Shown piece by piece: positions 43,942 through 52,518 of a DNA stretch of 64,000 nt. A program made the position numbers and the translations under genes. Positions within the stretch are counted from its first letter, which is position 1; each line of letters starts with the position of its first letter. The notes beneath the pieces were generated by a model. It did not search any database and was not told where the DNA came from. It saw only the letters and a program-made list of their open reading frames with translations. The stretch lies in contig JBBQJP010000007.1 of NCBI GenBank assembly GCA_038326025.1, positions 47,909 through 111,908 on the forward strand, in the 5' to 3' direction. The stretch comes from CAISIP01 sp038326025 (GTDB taxonomy: Bacteria; Pseudomonadota; Gammaproteobacteria; Burkholderiales; Burkholderiaceae_C).

Positions 43942-46900
43942 GCGGCGTCTACGCCATCGGCCCATTCCGGCTCCATGCGCAGGCCGGCGTGCTTGCCTAT
44001 GGCGACGCACCGGCGCCGCTGGGCCGGCGCGGCGTGGCCGTGTTGGCGGTGCTGGTCGAGCGCGCACCCGAGTTCGTCGCCAAGGAGCAGATCCTCGACC
44101 TCGCCTGGCCCGGCGTGATCGTCGAGGAAAGCAACCTTGCCACGCAGATCTCGGCGATCCGCCGTACGCTGGCCCAGGCGCCGGACGGCGATCGCTGGAT
44201 CGAGACGCTGGCGCGCCGCGGTTACCGCTTCGTCGGCCCTGTCACACCGGTCACGCCGTTGGCCCCCGGCACGTCGGCGCCGGGCCTCGCCGCGCGGACA
44301 GCGTCCCCCGGCGCTCAGGAGTGGGAACGCCGCCACCTGGCGTTGCTGCATGTGCGGTTGCACACCGCGCCGGGCCTCGACGTGTCGCGCACGCTGGCCG
44401 AGATCGCGCAGCTGCTGCGCCGCTTCGGCGGGCAGGTGGAAGAAGCGCGCGCTGCCGGGTTGCTGGCGGTGTTCGGGCTGGCGCCCATCGACAACACGCC
44501 GGAACCGGGCGCGCAGGCCGCGCTGCAGATTCAGCGCGTCTGCACCGCGGCCGGCGTCGACGCCGTGGTCGCGCTCGACGCCGACCATCTGCTGGTGCGG
44601 CCGCAGCGCGGCGGCTTCGAGATCGCCGAACCGGGCCGCGCCGCGCTGCGCGGCCGCGTCGATGCGCTGGCGGCGCCGGCGCGCGCGGGGACGACGCGGC
44701 TCGGCCCGGCGGTGCTGCCTTTCTTGCGGCGCCGTTTCGCTTTCGAGCCCGGAGATGGTGACCACTGGCTGCTGCTGGCGCGTGAGCTGGCGGCGGCCGG
44801 GTCCACGCCCTTCGTCGGCCGCGATGTCGAATTGGCCCGGCTCGCCGAGGCCAGCGCGCTGGCCGCGCAGGGTCAGGCGCAGGTGGTCGGCGTCGTCGGC
44901 GATGCCGGCGTCGGCAAGTCGCGGCTGGCCCGCGAGTGCGTCGCTCGACTGCCCGGCTGGCTGGTGCTGGAAGGCGCCTGCGCGCCCTATGCGGCCGGCA
45001 CGCCGTATTTCGCGCTGGCGCAGGCGCTGAAGAGCCACTGCGGCGTGCAGGACACCGACGGTGCCGAGGACATCCGCGCCAAGCTGGCCCGTGCCGTGCC
45101 GGCCGCGGCCGGCGACCCGGCGTGGCTGCTGCCGGCGCTGTTTGACGTGCTGGGCGTGCTGGGCGCCGCCGACGCTTCGCGCGCCGTGGACCCGGCGCTG
45201 CGCCGCCGGCGCACGCACGATGCGCTGCACCAGCTCCTGTTGGCGTCGAGCGTCGACAAGCCGCTGTGCCTGATCGTCCACGACCTGCAGTGGGTCGACG
45301 TCGAGACGCGCGAGGTACTAGACGGGCTGGTCAACGGCATGCCGCGCTCGCGTCTGCTGCTGCTGGCGGTCTATCGCCCCGAGTTCCAGCACGGCTGGGG
45401 CAGCCGCGCCTCGTATCGGCAGATCCACCTGGATGCGCTGAACGCGCCGCACACTGCCGCGCTGCTGGACGCGCTGTGGGGCACGGACCCCGGGCTGGCG
45501 CCGGTGAAGCGCAGCCTGACCGGCCAGGGCAACCCGTTCTACCTGGAGGAGATCTCCCGCTCGCTGGTAGAGACCGGGACGCTGCAAGGCAAGCCCGGCG
45601 AATACCAGCTGCGGCGACCCTTCGAGGCGCCGCAGGTACCGCCGACCGTGCAGGCGATCCTGGCGGCGCGCCTCGACCGGCTGGCGCCCGAGGACCGGCG
45701 GCTGCTGCAGATCGCCTCGACCATCGACAAGGACGTGCCATTGGCGCTGCTGCAAGCGATCGCCGACCGGCCCGAGGAGCCGTTGCGGCGCGGGCTCGAA
45801 GCGCTGCAGGCGACGGACTTCCTGCAGCAGACCGGCCTGCACCCGAACCTGAGCTTCAGCTTCCGCCATGCGCTGACCCACGAGGTCACCTACGGCAGCC
45901 TGCCGGCCGGCCGGCGCCGTGCGCTGCATGCGCGGATCGTCGGCGCGATCGAGCTGGCTTACCCGGACCGGTTGGCCGGGCAGGCGGATGCACTGGCGCA
46001 TCACGCGGTGCAGGGCGAGCTGTTTGACAAGGCGCTGCTCTACCTGCGGCAGGCGGGGCAGCAGGCCCTGGCGCGCGCCGGCAACCGCGAAGCCGCGGCC
46101 TGCTTCGACGGGGCACTGGCGGCGCTGGAGAAGCTGCCGCCGACGCCCGTCACGCGCGAGCAGGCGATCGATCTGCGCTTCGATCTGCGCACGGCGCTGG
46201 TGCCGCTGGGTCGGTTCGAGCGCATCTTCGCTGTGCTGCGCGAGGCCGAGTCACTGGCCGACGCGCTGGGCGACCGGCGCCGGCTGGGCGAGGCTTGCGG
46301 CTACCTGTGCCACGTGCTGTGGATGAGCGGGCGAGTGAACGAGGGGCTGCCCTACGGCGAGCGGGCCCAGGCCCTGGCCGAGTCGCTGGGCGACCTGCCG
46401 CTGCAGGTGATGGGCAACTTGCAGCTGGGCGCCTCGCTGGCCTGGATGGGCGACTGCGCGCGCGCCGAGGCCTGCCTGATGCGCGCGCTGCAGTTGCTGG
46501 ACAGCAGCGCCGGTGCGCGGCGCTTCCGCCTGGCCGACGCGTCTGCGGTGGCGGTCCGCGCGTACCTGGGCCAGGTGTTCGCGGCGCAGGGCCGCTTCGA
46601 CGAAGGCAAGGCGCGCGCCGAGGAAGCCATTCGCCTGGCGACGAAGTTGGAGCGCAGCGTCGACGTGACCAACTCGCGGCTGTACCTGGTTGCGGTGCTG
46701 CTGGGCCAAGGCGATTTCGGCCGGGTGATCGAGCAGCTCGAGCCGCAGCAGGCGGCGCTCGGTGTCGCGCCGCCGACGATGTTTTCGGCGCGTGCCGCCG
46801 GCAGCCTGGGATTCGCCTACGCACACGCGGGCCGTCTGGCCGAAGGGCTGGCGCTGCTGGAGCTGGCGTTGCGCGACTGCGAGTCGATGCGCTACGGCGA

Positions 46901-47336
46901 CTTTCAGCTGCCCGTGCTGCTGGACCTGGGCAAGGCCTACGTGCTCGGCGGGCGCCACGAGGACGCGCTCGACTGCGCGCAGCGCGCGCTCGCGATGTCG
47001 TCGCAAAGCGGGCGGCGCGCCCTGGAGGCGGCAAGCCTGCACCTGCGCGGCCGCGCTCTGCTGGGCCAAAGCCGCGTGCAGCCCGCGGCACGCGACTTGG
47101 CCCGCGCGCTGGAGCTGGCCGGCGAGCTCGGACTGCGCCCGCTGGTGGCCCACTGCCACGCCGAGCTCGGCAGGATTCACCGCCGCGCAGGCCGCACTGC
47201 CGCGGCCAACGCGCAACTCGCCACGGCCCAAGCGCTGTACGCGCAGATGGGCATGCGCGCGTGGGCGCAGCGGGCTGCATCAGAGGCGGCTGAGACCGAT
47301 TCGCCGTCCAGCACCGGGGAAAGCAATTGCAGGTGA
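43938..47336 (+). CDS. Winged-helix regulator with degenerate cyclase domain, AAA ATPase and TPR repeats
   Basis: 1132 residues. Residues 5-105: Trans_reg_C winged helix (PLGRRGVAVLAVLVERAPEF, VEESNLATQISAIRRTL, WIETLARRGYRFVG). About 128-272: a region laid out like a class III nucleotide cyclase (RRHLALLHVRLHT, then RFGGQVEEARAAGLLAVFGL and AALQIQR), but both metal Asp positions are lost (VRL for VDL, AAG for GDG), so it should be inactive. About 300 on: AAA/STAND ATPase with FVGRDVEL, Walker A GDAGVGKS and Walker B-like LCLIVHDLQWVD. From about 690: TPR-type repeats. It is probably an ATP-dependent transcription activator. TTG 43938 has GGAGG at 7-bp spacing. GC content is visibly higher than in neighbouring genes, which also creates long false frames opposite it. 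Confidence 0.87.
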   Translation: MSGVYAIGPFRLHAQAGVLAYGDAPAPLGRRGVAVLAVLVERAPEFVAKEQILDLAWPGVIVEESNLATQISAIRRTLAQAPDGDRWIETLARRGYRFVGPVTPVTPLAPGTSAPGLAARTASPGAQEWERRHLALLHVRLHTAPGLDVSRTLAEIAQLLRRFGGQVEEARAAGLLAVFGLAPIDNTPEPGAQAALQIQRVCTAAGVDAVVALDADHLLVRPQRGGFEIAEPGRAALRGRVDALAAPARAGTTRLGPAVLPFLRRRFAFEPGDGDHWLLLARELAAAGSTPFVGRDVELARLAEASALAAQGQAQVVGVVGDAGVGKSRLARECVARLPGWLVLEGACAPYAAGTPYFALAQALKSHCGVQDTDGAEDIRAKLARAVPAAAGDPAWLLPALFDVLGVLGAADASRAVDPALRRRRTHDALHQLLLASSVDKPLCLIVHDLQWVDVETREVLDGLVNGMPRSRLLLLAVYRPEFQHGWGSRASYRQIHLDALNAPHTAALLDALWGTDPGLAPVKRSLTGQGNPFYLEEISRSLVETGTLQGKPGEYQLRRPFEAPQVPPTVQAILAARLDRLAPEDRRLLQIASTIDKDVPLALLQAIADRPEEPLRRGLEALQATDFLQQTGLHPNLSFSFRHALTHEVTYGSLPAGRRRALHARIVGAIELAYPDRLAGQADALAHHAVQGELFDKALLYLRQAGQQALARAGNREAAACFDGALAALEKLPPTPVTREQAIDLRFDLRTALVPLGRFERIFAVLREAESLADALGDRRRLGEACGYLCHVLWMSGRVNEGLPYGERAQALAESLGDLPLQVMGNLQLGASLAWMGDCARAEACLMRALQLLDSSAGARRFRLADASAVAVRAYLGQVFAAQGRFDEGKARAEEAIRLATKLERSVDVTNSRLYLVAVLLGQGDFGRVIEQLEPQQAALGVAPPTMFSARAAGSLGFAYAHAGRLAEGLALLELALRDCESMRYGDFQLPVLLDLGKAYVLGGRHEDALDCAQRALAMSSQSGRRALEAASLHLRGRALLGQSRVQPAARDLARALELAGELGLRPLVAHCHAELGRIHRRAGRTAAANAQLATAQALYAQMGMRAWAQRAASEAAETDSPSSTGESNCR

Positions 47337-47388
47337 AGGTACCTAGCAGCCGCAGGCAGGATGCGGTGCGCAGGGCCGAAAGGCCGGG

Positions 47389-47679
47389 TCGGTCCTCAGC
47401 GACTACAGGCTGCCTGGGAAAATGAATGGCATCGAATTCCTGGATCTGGTCAAGGCCCGCGAAAGCAGGCACATCCGAGGCATTGTGCTGACGGGCGACA
47501 CCTCACCACACTTCATCGACATGGCCTGCCGAAGCGGATGGCCCGTTCTGTTCAAGCCCATCGACACCAACAGCTTGCGACTGAGTATCGAATCTGTGTT
47601 GACTGAGCATGGCGCTGAAGTCGCCAGCATCACAGTCGCTGACCCTGAGCCCAATCTGCGCCATCAGCCCGCACATTGA
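47389..47679 (+). pseudogene. Truncated response-regulator receiver domain
   Basis: The frame reads SVLSDYRLPGKMNGIEFLDL, where DYRLPG is the phospho-acceptor region of receiver domains, then IRGIVLTGDTSPHFIDMACR and WPVLFKPIDTNSLRLSIESV, the conserved Thr and Lys segments. The first half of the domain is missing and there is no start with a ribosome-binding site before the Asp; an in-frame stop (47344-47346) lies upstream. ATG 47422 could start an 85-residue peptide lacking the acceptor Asp. It is a remnant, perhaps of a hybrid kinase or regulator C terminus. The left boundary is approximate. Confidence 0.7.
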
Positions 47680-47775
47680 TGTGCGATGTACCGGGCCGTC
47701 ATCAAGTCCAGGTGTGCACCGCCGGCGGACGTGAAGTGTGGGATCTGCTGCTTATGACCTTGATCCGGAAATCCT
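47664..47775 (-). pseudogene. 3' remnant of an ornithine-cyclodeaminase-family gene
   Basis: The minus strand encodes KQQIPHFTSAGGAHLDLMTA, then RYIAHQCAG and a stop at 47664. This matches the extreme C terminus of the intact ornithine-cyclodeaminase-like gene at 55369-56307 (PQQITLFKSGGGAHLDLMTA, then QYIARQSAD) at both protein and DNA level. Everything before these ~35 residues is gone. A second copy of that gene, or a rearrangement of the cluster, must once have been here. Confidence 0.75.
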
Positions 47776-47794
47776 GACCACGCAGAAATGGAAA

Positions 47795-47823
47795 TCCCGG
47801 CATGATTTTCATCCTGCGGGATA
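47795..47823 (-). terminator. Possible weak terminator after the dioxygenase gene
   Basis: ATCCCG and CGGGAT arms with a long loop begin 15 bp after the dioxygenase stop; read leftward they are followed by a short TTTCC tract. The loop is long and the T-run short, so this is tentative. Confidence 0.3.
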
Positions 47824-47837
47824 AGGGTCATGTCCAC

Positions 47838-48965
47838 TCAGGTCGCGCCGAGCATGCGCATGCGACTGTCGTATTCGACCCGATCCACATAGCAGCCGTG
47901 CAGATGCCGGTTGCCCGTGGCCGGGTTGAAAGCCTCGCGTCCGTGCAGGATGCGCCGGTTGTCGAATGCCGTCATCTCTCCGCCGACCATTCGAAAGCTG
48001 AGCCGGAATGCCGGATCGCGTGTCAGGCGCATGAAGGCGCGGTAGGCACGGTACCAGGCATCGACGCTCTCCAGCGGCAGGTCGATCAGGTCGACCAGGT
48101 GTGCGTTGAAGCGGATTTCCTGGATTGCGCCAGTGTGATCCAGCGTGATGACCGGTTTGTGCGTGCGGATGTCGCATTCGCGGTCAAAGAAGCGACACGG
48201 GATCAAGGTGGTGGCCAGCATATCGAAGGCGGCCGGGTCGCTGTCGCGCAGCACCTGTGCCATCGCGAAGCCATCGGCAAATATGGAGCCACCACCTTCT
48301 GCGTCGTTGGTGATGCAGTGCAGGAACTGGTAACCCGGAGGCGTTTCCTGATTGGTCAGGTCGGTGTGCAGCGCCAGGGCCAGTGAGGTGTAGGCCAGGT
48401 TGTTCGGGTCGGCCTTGTTGATGACCTCGAAGGTCTGGCCAAAATTGGTCTCGCGCAAAAAGCCGATACGCTTGGCGATCGCCATGCTGGCCTCGCCCTT
48501 GCCGTCAATGCCCTGGACGATGGTCAGACCGTACTTCTTGGTGTCAACCAGCCATGCCATCAGCGCCGCATCGTCGCTCAAGATGTCTGCGGCGTCGTGA
48601 CGCGCAGCGCCACCCGGCAGGTCGGCCGCGCGCCAATAGCTGCGTTCCACCACTGCCGCGTCGTGCAGTGGCACACCGGGTCGGCGCGCCGACAGCCAAT
48701 CGGCCGAGAAATGGCTGTCCGGGCCCTCGTGTTCCCATGTCAGTTCCAGTTGACCGTCGGTCAGGATGTTTGCCGAGCGCAGCAGCGGGGCATCGGGAAC
48801 CGACAACAGGTCAAACTGCCGCTCGCCGGTTTGCGGGTGAAAACCCTCGGGGCAACTGTCGAGCAGCCACATCAGGCTGTAGACAGACTCGCTGCCGTCG
48901 GAAAAACCTACCGCCAGTGATTGGGTGCCGATGGCTTGCGCGGCAGAGAAACTGACAGTTGCCAT
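47838..48965 (-). CDS. Gamma-butyrobetaine-hydroxylase-like 2-oxoglutarate/Fe(II) dioxygenase
   Basis: 375 residues: an N-terminal GBBH-like domain (VGFSDGSESVYSLMWLLDSC) and a TauD/TfdA catalytic domain. Iron ligands H200 and D202 in LALHTDLTNQETPPG and H341 in NRRILHGREAF; Arg in GNRHLHGCYVD is suited to 2-oxoglutarate binding. The N-domain keeps only one Cys (SCPEGFHPQTGER) where carnitine-pathway enzymes have a Cys3His zinc site, so the zinc is probably lost. Relatives hydroxylate gamma-butyrobetaine or trimethyllysine. AAGGAG lies 9 bp before ATG 48965. It lies downstream of the Bug, DUF3604 and GntR genes, all leftward. Confidence 0.87.
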   Translation of the reverse strand: MATVSFSAAQAIGTQSLAVGFSDGSESVYSLMWLLDSCPEGFHPQTGERQFDLLSVPDAPLLRSANILTDGQLELTWEHEGPDSHFSADWLSARRPGVPLHDAAVVERSYWRAADLPGGAARHDAADILSDDAALMAWLVDTKKYGLTIVQGIDGKGEASMAIAKRIGFLRETNFGQTFEVINKADPNNLAYTSLALALHTDLTNQETPPGYQFLHCITNDAEGGGSIFADGFAMAQVLRDSDPAAFDMLATTLIPCRFFDRECDIRTHKPVITLDHTGAIQEIRFNAHLVDLIDLPLESVDAWYRAYRAFMRLTRDPAFRLSFRMVGGEMTAFDNRRILHGREAFNPATGNRHLHGCYVDRVEYDSRMRMLGAT

Positions 48966-49176
48966 GAACGCGGGCTCCTTGAGGGTGAAAGGCAAACAGG
49001 ACGGGCCATCCCGCAGGCGCCGTGCTGTTCAAAGGACATGGCAGGCGCGATACGGATTGTCGCGATGCAATGTAGCCTTGCCTTCTATCGGACCCGGTTC
49101 TGGCGTCGACTCGTGTTGTACACGCCGCGACATGGCGGACGGCCACCGGTGCCGCCAAACCAGCGTTGAAGCGCCG

Positions 49177-50157
49177 TCAGTCGACCTTGGCGCCGGCGGC
49201 CTTGATGATGGCGGGCCATTTGGCCAGGTCGTCCTGGATCAGTTTGGTGAAACTCGCCGGTGGCTGGACCGGTGCCAGTTCGAAACCTTGCGAACCCAGC
49301 TTCTCGCGCATGGCGGGCTGCGAAATGATCTTGCCGATCTCGTCATGCAGCCGTGCAATCACGTCAGCAGGGGTTCCCGCCGGTGCGACAAATCCGAACC
49401 AGGTATTGACTTCGTAGGCCTTGACGCCGGCAGTATCCATCGTCGGCAATTGCGGCATCAGCGGTGAACGCGTGGTGCTGGTCACGGCCAGGCCCTTGAG
49501 TTTGCCCTCCTTGATCTGGTTGATGACGGTGGGGGTATTGAAAAAACCCATGTCGACCTCGCCGCTCATGACGGCCAGGATGCCTTGGGGCGCACCCTTG
49601 TAAGGGACATGCGTCAACTCGGTTCCACTGAGCTGGCCGAACAACACGCCGGACAGATGGTGGCTGGTGCCGCTGCCGCCGGATGAGAACGTCATGCCGG
49701 GTTTGGCCTTGGCCGCGGTGATCACGTCCATGACGGTCTTGGAGTTGCTGTTGGGTGGCACGATCATCACGTTGGACACACCGCCGACCAGAATGATGGG
49801 GGCAAAGTCCTTCAGCGAGTCATAACCCGGCTTGGAGTACAGCGCCTGGTTGAACACCAGCGTGCCCTGCGAGGCAAATTCGATGGTGTAGCCGTCGGCC
49901 GGTGAACGCGCCAGTTCGGCCATGGCGATGGTGCCGCCGGCGCCGGGCTTGTTATCGACGATTACCGTCTGCCCGAGCGCCTTGGCCAGTTCGGCGCCGA
50001 CGGTACGGGACAGGATGTCGGCCGTGCTGCCTGCGGCAAGCGGAACAATCAGTCGGATGTTCTTGTTGGGATAGGCCTGGGCCATGGCAGCGCCAAACGG
50101 AGCTGCCGCGAGCAGCAGCGCCAATGTGCCAAGAAGCCGCGAACGGATGGATTTCAT
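49177..50157 (-). CDS. Bug-family (TctC) periplasmic solute-binding protein
   Basis: 326 residues with a signal peptide (LLGTLALLLAAAPFGAAMAQ). The Bug signatures are clear: YPNKNIRLIVPLAAGSTADI, VIVDNKPGAGGTIAMAELA, DGYTIEFASQGTLVFN and THVPYKGAPQGILAVMSGEV. Burkholderiales carry many such orphan binding proteins for carboxylates and aromatic or amino acids, often without adjacent TctAB membrane genes, as here. Its place in the amine island suggests it binds the pathway substrate or a product. Confidence 0.94.
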   Translation of the reverse strand: MKSIRSRLLGTLALLLAAAPFGAAMAQAYPNKNIRLIVPLAAGSTADILSRTVGAELAKALGQTVIVDNKPGAGGTIAMAELARSPADGYTIEFASQGTLVFNQALYSKPGYDSLKDFAPIILVGGVSNVMIVPPNSNSKTVMDVITAAKAKPGMTFSSGGSGTSHHLSGVLFGQLSGTELTHVPYKGAPQGILAVMSGEVDMGFFNTPTVINQIKEGKLKGLAVTSTTRSPLMPQLPTMDTAGVKAYEVNTWFGFVAPAGTPADVIARLHDEIGKIISQPAMREKLGSQGFELAPVQPPASFTKLIQDDLAKWPAIIKAAGAKVD

Positions 50158-50226
50158 GGTGGTCCTTTGCGAGGTGGAGGTGAACAGGAAGGAAAGCGGA
50201 TCGGAAAAGGGAATGTGGGGTCTCGG

Positions 50227-52485
50227 TCAGCGCATCAGGTAGGTCGGGCTGGACCAGATGCGGTGGCCATCGGTCAGCGTGATACACACATACAAGGCAT
50301 CTTCGGCCACCAGACTGCGGCGGATGCGCCGCTCAAGATGCGTGCTGTTCGGTGGATCGTTGTCGGGCAGGCGGAACACCCGCATCTGGCGCCCAATGCC
50401 GCCGTCGGTGGTCAGTACCCGGTCCTGCAGGCCGATTTCGGCAATCGGGATGTCGGCTTTCACCAGTGCGGTGTCGATGCGCAGGTGACCGGCCTGGGCA
50501 TCGGCCAGCAAAATGTCCGCGCCGCCGAAGCCGCCGGTCGTGAGGGCGGACCAGGATAGCTTCTGTGCGCTCTCCTGGCGCAGCGGCTTGTCGATGTTCC
50601 ACAGGTTGATAGGCGTGACACCCTCGAAGCTGTTACCCGTCAACGTGGCGCTGCCATCCCAGACGCTCTGGCGGCCACGGCCGCGGTATTCCGAACCTTC
50701 CCAGATGATGCGCACGCGCCGTCCCAGTTGGGCTTGCTGGTAAGGACGCCAGGTCTCAATCACCTGCATGCGGTTGCGGATCTCGATGCGTTCGATTGAA
50801 GCCCCGGCGGACACGTCGATGCGCAGCGTGACTTCGTCATCCGACGTTTGCAGGATGTCGCCCATGCGCGCTTCGTCGACCGGCCCGATCACGGTGCCAC
50901 CCATGTTCGGGTCATCGCTATAGAGCTTCGCAGCTGTGTCAAAACTCACCCGCGTGTCCAGGAAGACCCGGCAACCCGTGGTGGCGTAGTGGTGGCGCCG
51001 GCGCAAGGCCTCGAACAAGGCGTCGCGCGTGAGTTCAGTCGCCAGCAGGCAGGACAGGCCGCCATAGGCGCCAAACAGCGAGGCACCCGGATGGCTTGCG
51101 CCATGACGGCCCTTGTGCCCGTCCGAGTTGGCCAGCACGCCGACGCGGTAACCCTGGTCGAATGCGTCTTCCAGCAGCCATTCGAACGTGCCCCAATCCG
51201 AATGCAGCTCCACCGCGCGCTCGATGCGGCCGTCATGGGCCACCTTGATGTCGGCATATCGACCGCCGATATGCGCGAAAACCACGCAGTTCTCGTCGGC
51301 CAGCGCCTTGAACAGGTCACCGGCGCTGTTCGCGTCGGTGGCTACATCGCTGAGGTCTTCGACCAGCGCATGGTGGGAGCGATGGATTTGCCGGCCCTCG
51401 TCGCGGAACATCACGTTGCGGTCGCCGCCCAGGCCGGTATTGCCCGACCACTCATAACCCGGAAAAACAATGAACGCGCCATCTCGGTTGAACTCGGCAC
51501 TGAGCCGGTTGAGTTCCTCCCAGAACGGCGTGGTGATCTGGAAGTCGTTGCCCTGGTGGCTCATCGCATCGAGAAACGCATGGTCGCGTGCGAATTCCAT
51601 GAGTTCGCGGGCCGAGTTGGTCCCGATGGTTTCCTCCGACTGGCCGTGCAGGTCGGCCCAAAAAGGCAGCAGTTCGACCTTGGCTACGATGCGCAGCGGA
51701 TTGCTGCGGCATACGACCGCACCGCTGGCATCGCGCACCGTGATGCGCAGCTCGCCAGGTGTGGCCACCTGCAGATCGTTCATGGTCACCGACAGCTGGC
51801 CCTGTGCCAGGTCGACATGGCCAGGCAGTCCTTGCACCGGCATGGACGCTTCAAGCGTGAAGCGAGCGCTGACCTGGTGACTGGGGTTGCCCCATTTGTC
51901 TTCGCCCTTGAAGCCCAGCAGGAATGGCTGGTCGACGAGGCGTTCGGTTGGCAATACCGCCTTGAAAAGCACCGCCGGCCCGGCGACCACCGGTACAAAG
52001 GGTTGCTGCGGCAATTCGACGAAGTTGTAGGTGGCAAACGCGTCGACCAGCACCTTGAACTCGAAGGTCGGCTCGGTGAAGGTCTGCATGCGGATGCCGG
52101 GTGATCCCTGGCGCGTGTCGCCAATGCGCACGACGATCTGATCGCCTTCGCGCAGAAAGCCGCGCTGCACCCGAATCGACAAGGTCTTGTCCCAGGGGCG
52201 GACGTTGCCTTTCTGGTCGTAACGCAGCTCCAGCACCGCGCCGTTGCTGGCCTCGGCTGTCACGTAGTTCCAGCCCTTGGGATCGGCGAACTGCATCTTG
52301 CCCATGTCGCTGGCAAAGCGGTGCACGATCTTCAGGCTGCCGGTGTCGTCGATGCCGAAGTAGCCGGCGGTATAGGTCAAAGTCAGTGCGGCAAAGGCGC
52401 CGGCTTCGACGGCCGTGGTGGGGGTGATCGTCGCGTGCCCGACGCGATCGTGCAGGTAGGTGGAATGAAAGGCGTTATTGCGCAT
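50227..52485 (-). CDS. DUF3604-family protein (PHP-like metal hydrolase fold)
   Basis: 752 residues with no signal peptide. The C-terminal two thirds match the DUF3604 pattern: FWADLHGQSEETIGTNSARE, FLDAMSHQGNDFQITTPFWE, VFPGYEWSGNTGLGGDRNV, VELHSDWGTFEWLL and ANSDGHKGRHGASHPG. The spaced His/Asp motifs (DLHGQ, SDGH) resemble metal sites of PHP-type phosphoesterases. The N-terminal ~270 residues look like beta-sandwich modules. The family has no settled function that I know. It sits between the GntR gene and the Bug gene, so a catabolic or ligand-processing role in the same pathway is inferred. Confidence 0.85.
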   Translation of the reverse strand: MRNNAFHSTYLHDRVGHATITPTTAVEAGAFAALTLTYTAGYFGIDDTGSLKIVHRFASDMGKMQFADPKGWNYVTAEASNGAVLELRYDQKGNVRPWDKTLSIRVQRGFLREGDQIVVRIGDTRQGSPGIRMQTFTEPTFEFKVLVDAFATYNFVELPQQPFVPVVAGPAVLFKAVLPTERLVDQPFLLGFKGEDKWGNPSHQVSARFTLEASMPVQGLPGHVDLAQGQLSVTMNDLQVATPGELRITVRDASGAVVCRSNPLRIVAKVELLPFWADLHGQSEETIGTNSARELMEFARDHAFLDAMSHQGNDFQITTPFWEELNRLSAEFNRDGAFIVFPGYEWSGNTGLGGDRNVMFRDEGRQIHRSHHALVEDLSDVATDANSAGDLFKALADENCVVFAHIGGRYADIKVAHDGRIERAVELHSDWGTFEWLLEDAFDQGYRVGVLANSDGHKGRHGASHPGASLFGAYGGLSCLLATELTRDALFEALRRRHHYATTGCRVFLDTRVSFDTAAKLYSDDPNMGGTVIGPVDEARMGDILQTSDDEVTLRIDVSAGASIERIEIRNRMQVIETWRPYQQAQLGRRVRIIWEGSEYRGRGRQSVWDGSATLTGNSFEGVTPINLWNIDKPLRQESAQKLSWSALTTGGFGGADILLADAQAGHLRIDTALVKADIPIAEIGLQDRVLTTDGGIGRQMRVFRLPDNDPPNSTHLERRIRRSLVAEDALYVCITLTDGHRIWSSPTYLMR

Positions 52486-52518
52486 GGGGTTGAAGTCAGT
52501 AGGGGCGAGGAGGGGAAG

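Noticed and set aside
43803..45281. 492-residue open frame on the minus strand
   Set aside because: Opposite the extremely GC-rich winged-helix/AAA gene; Arg/Gln/Ala-rich with no motif, and no ribosome-binding site.
46150..47472. 440-residue open frame on the minus strand
   Set aside because: Arg/Pro/Ala/Ser composition opposite the TPR part of the same GC-rich gene; a shadow.
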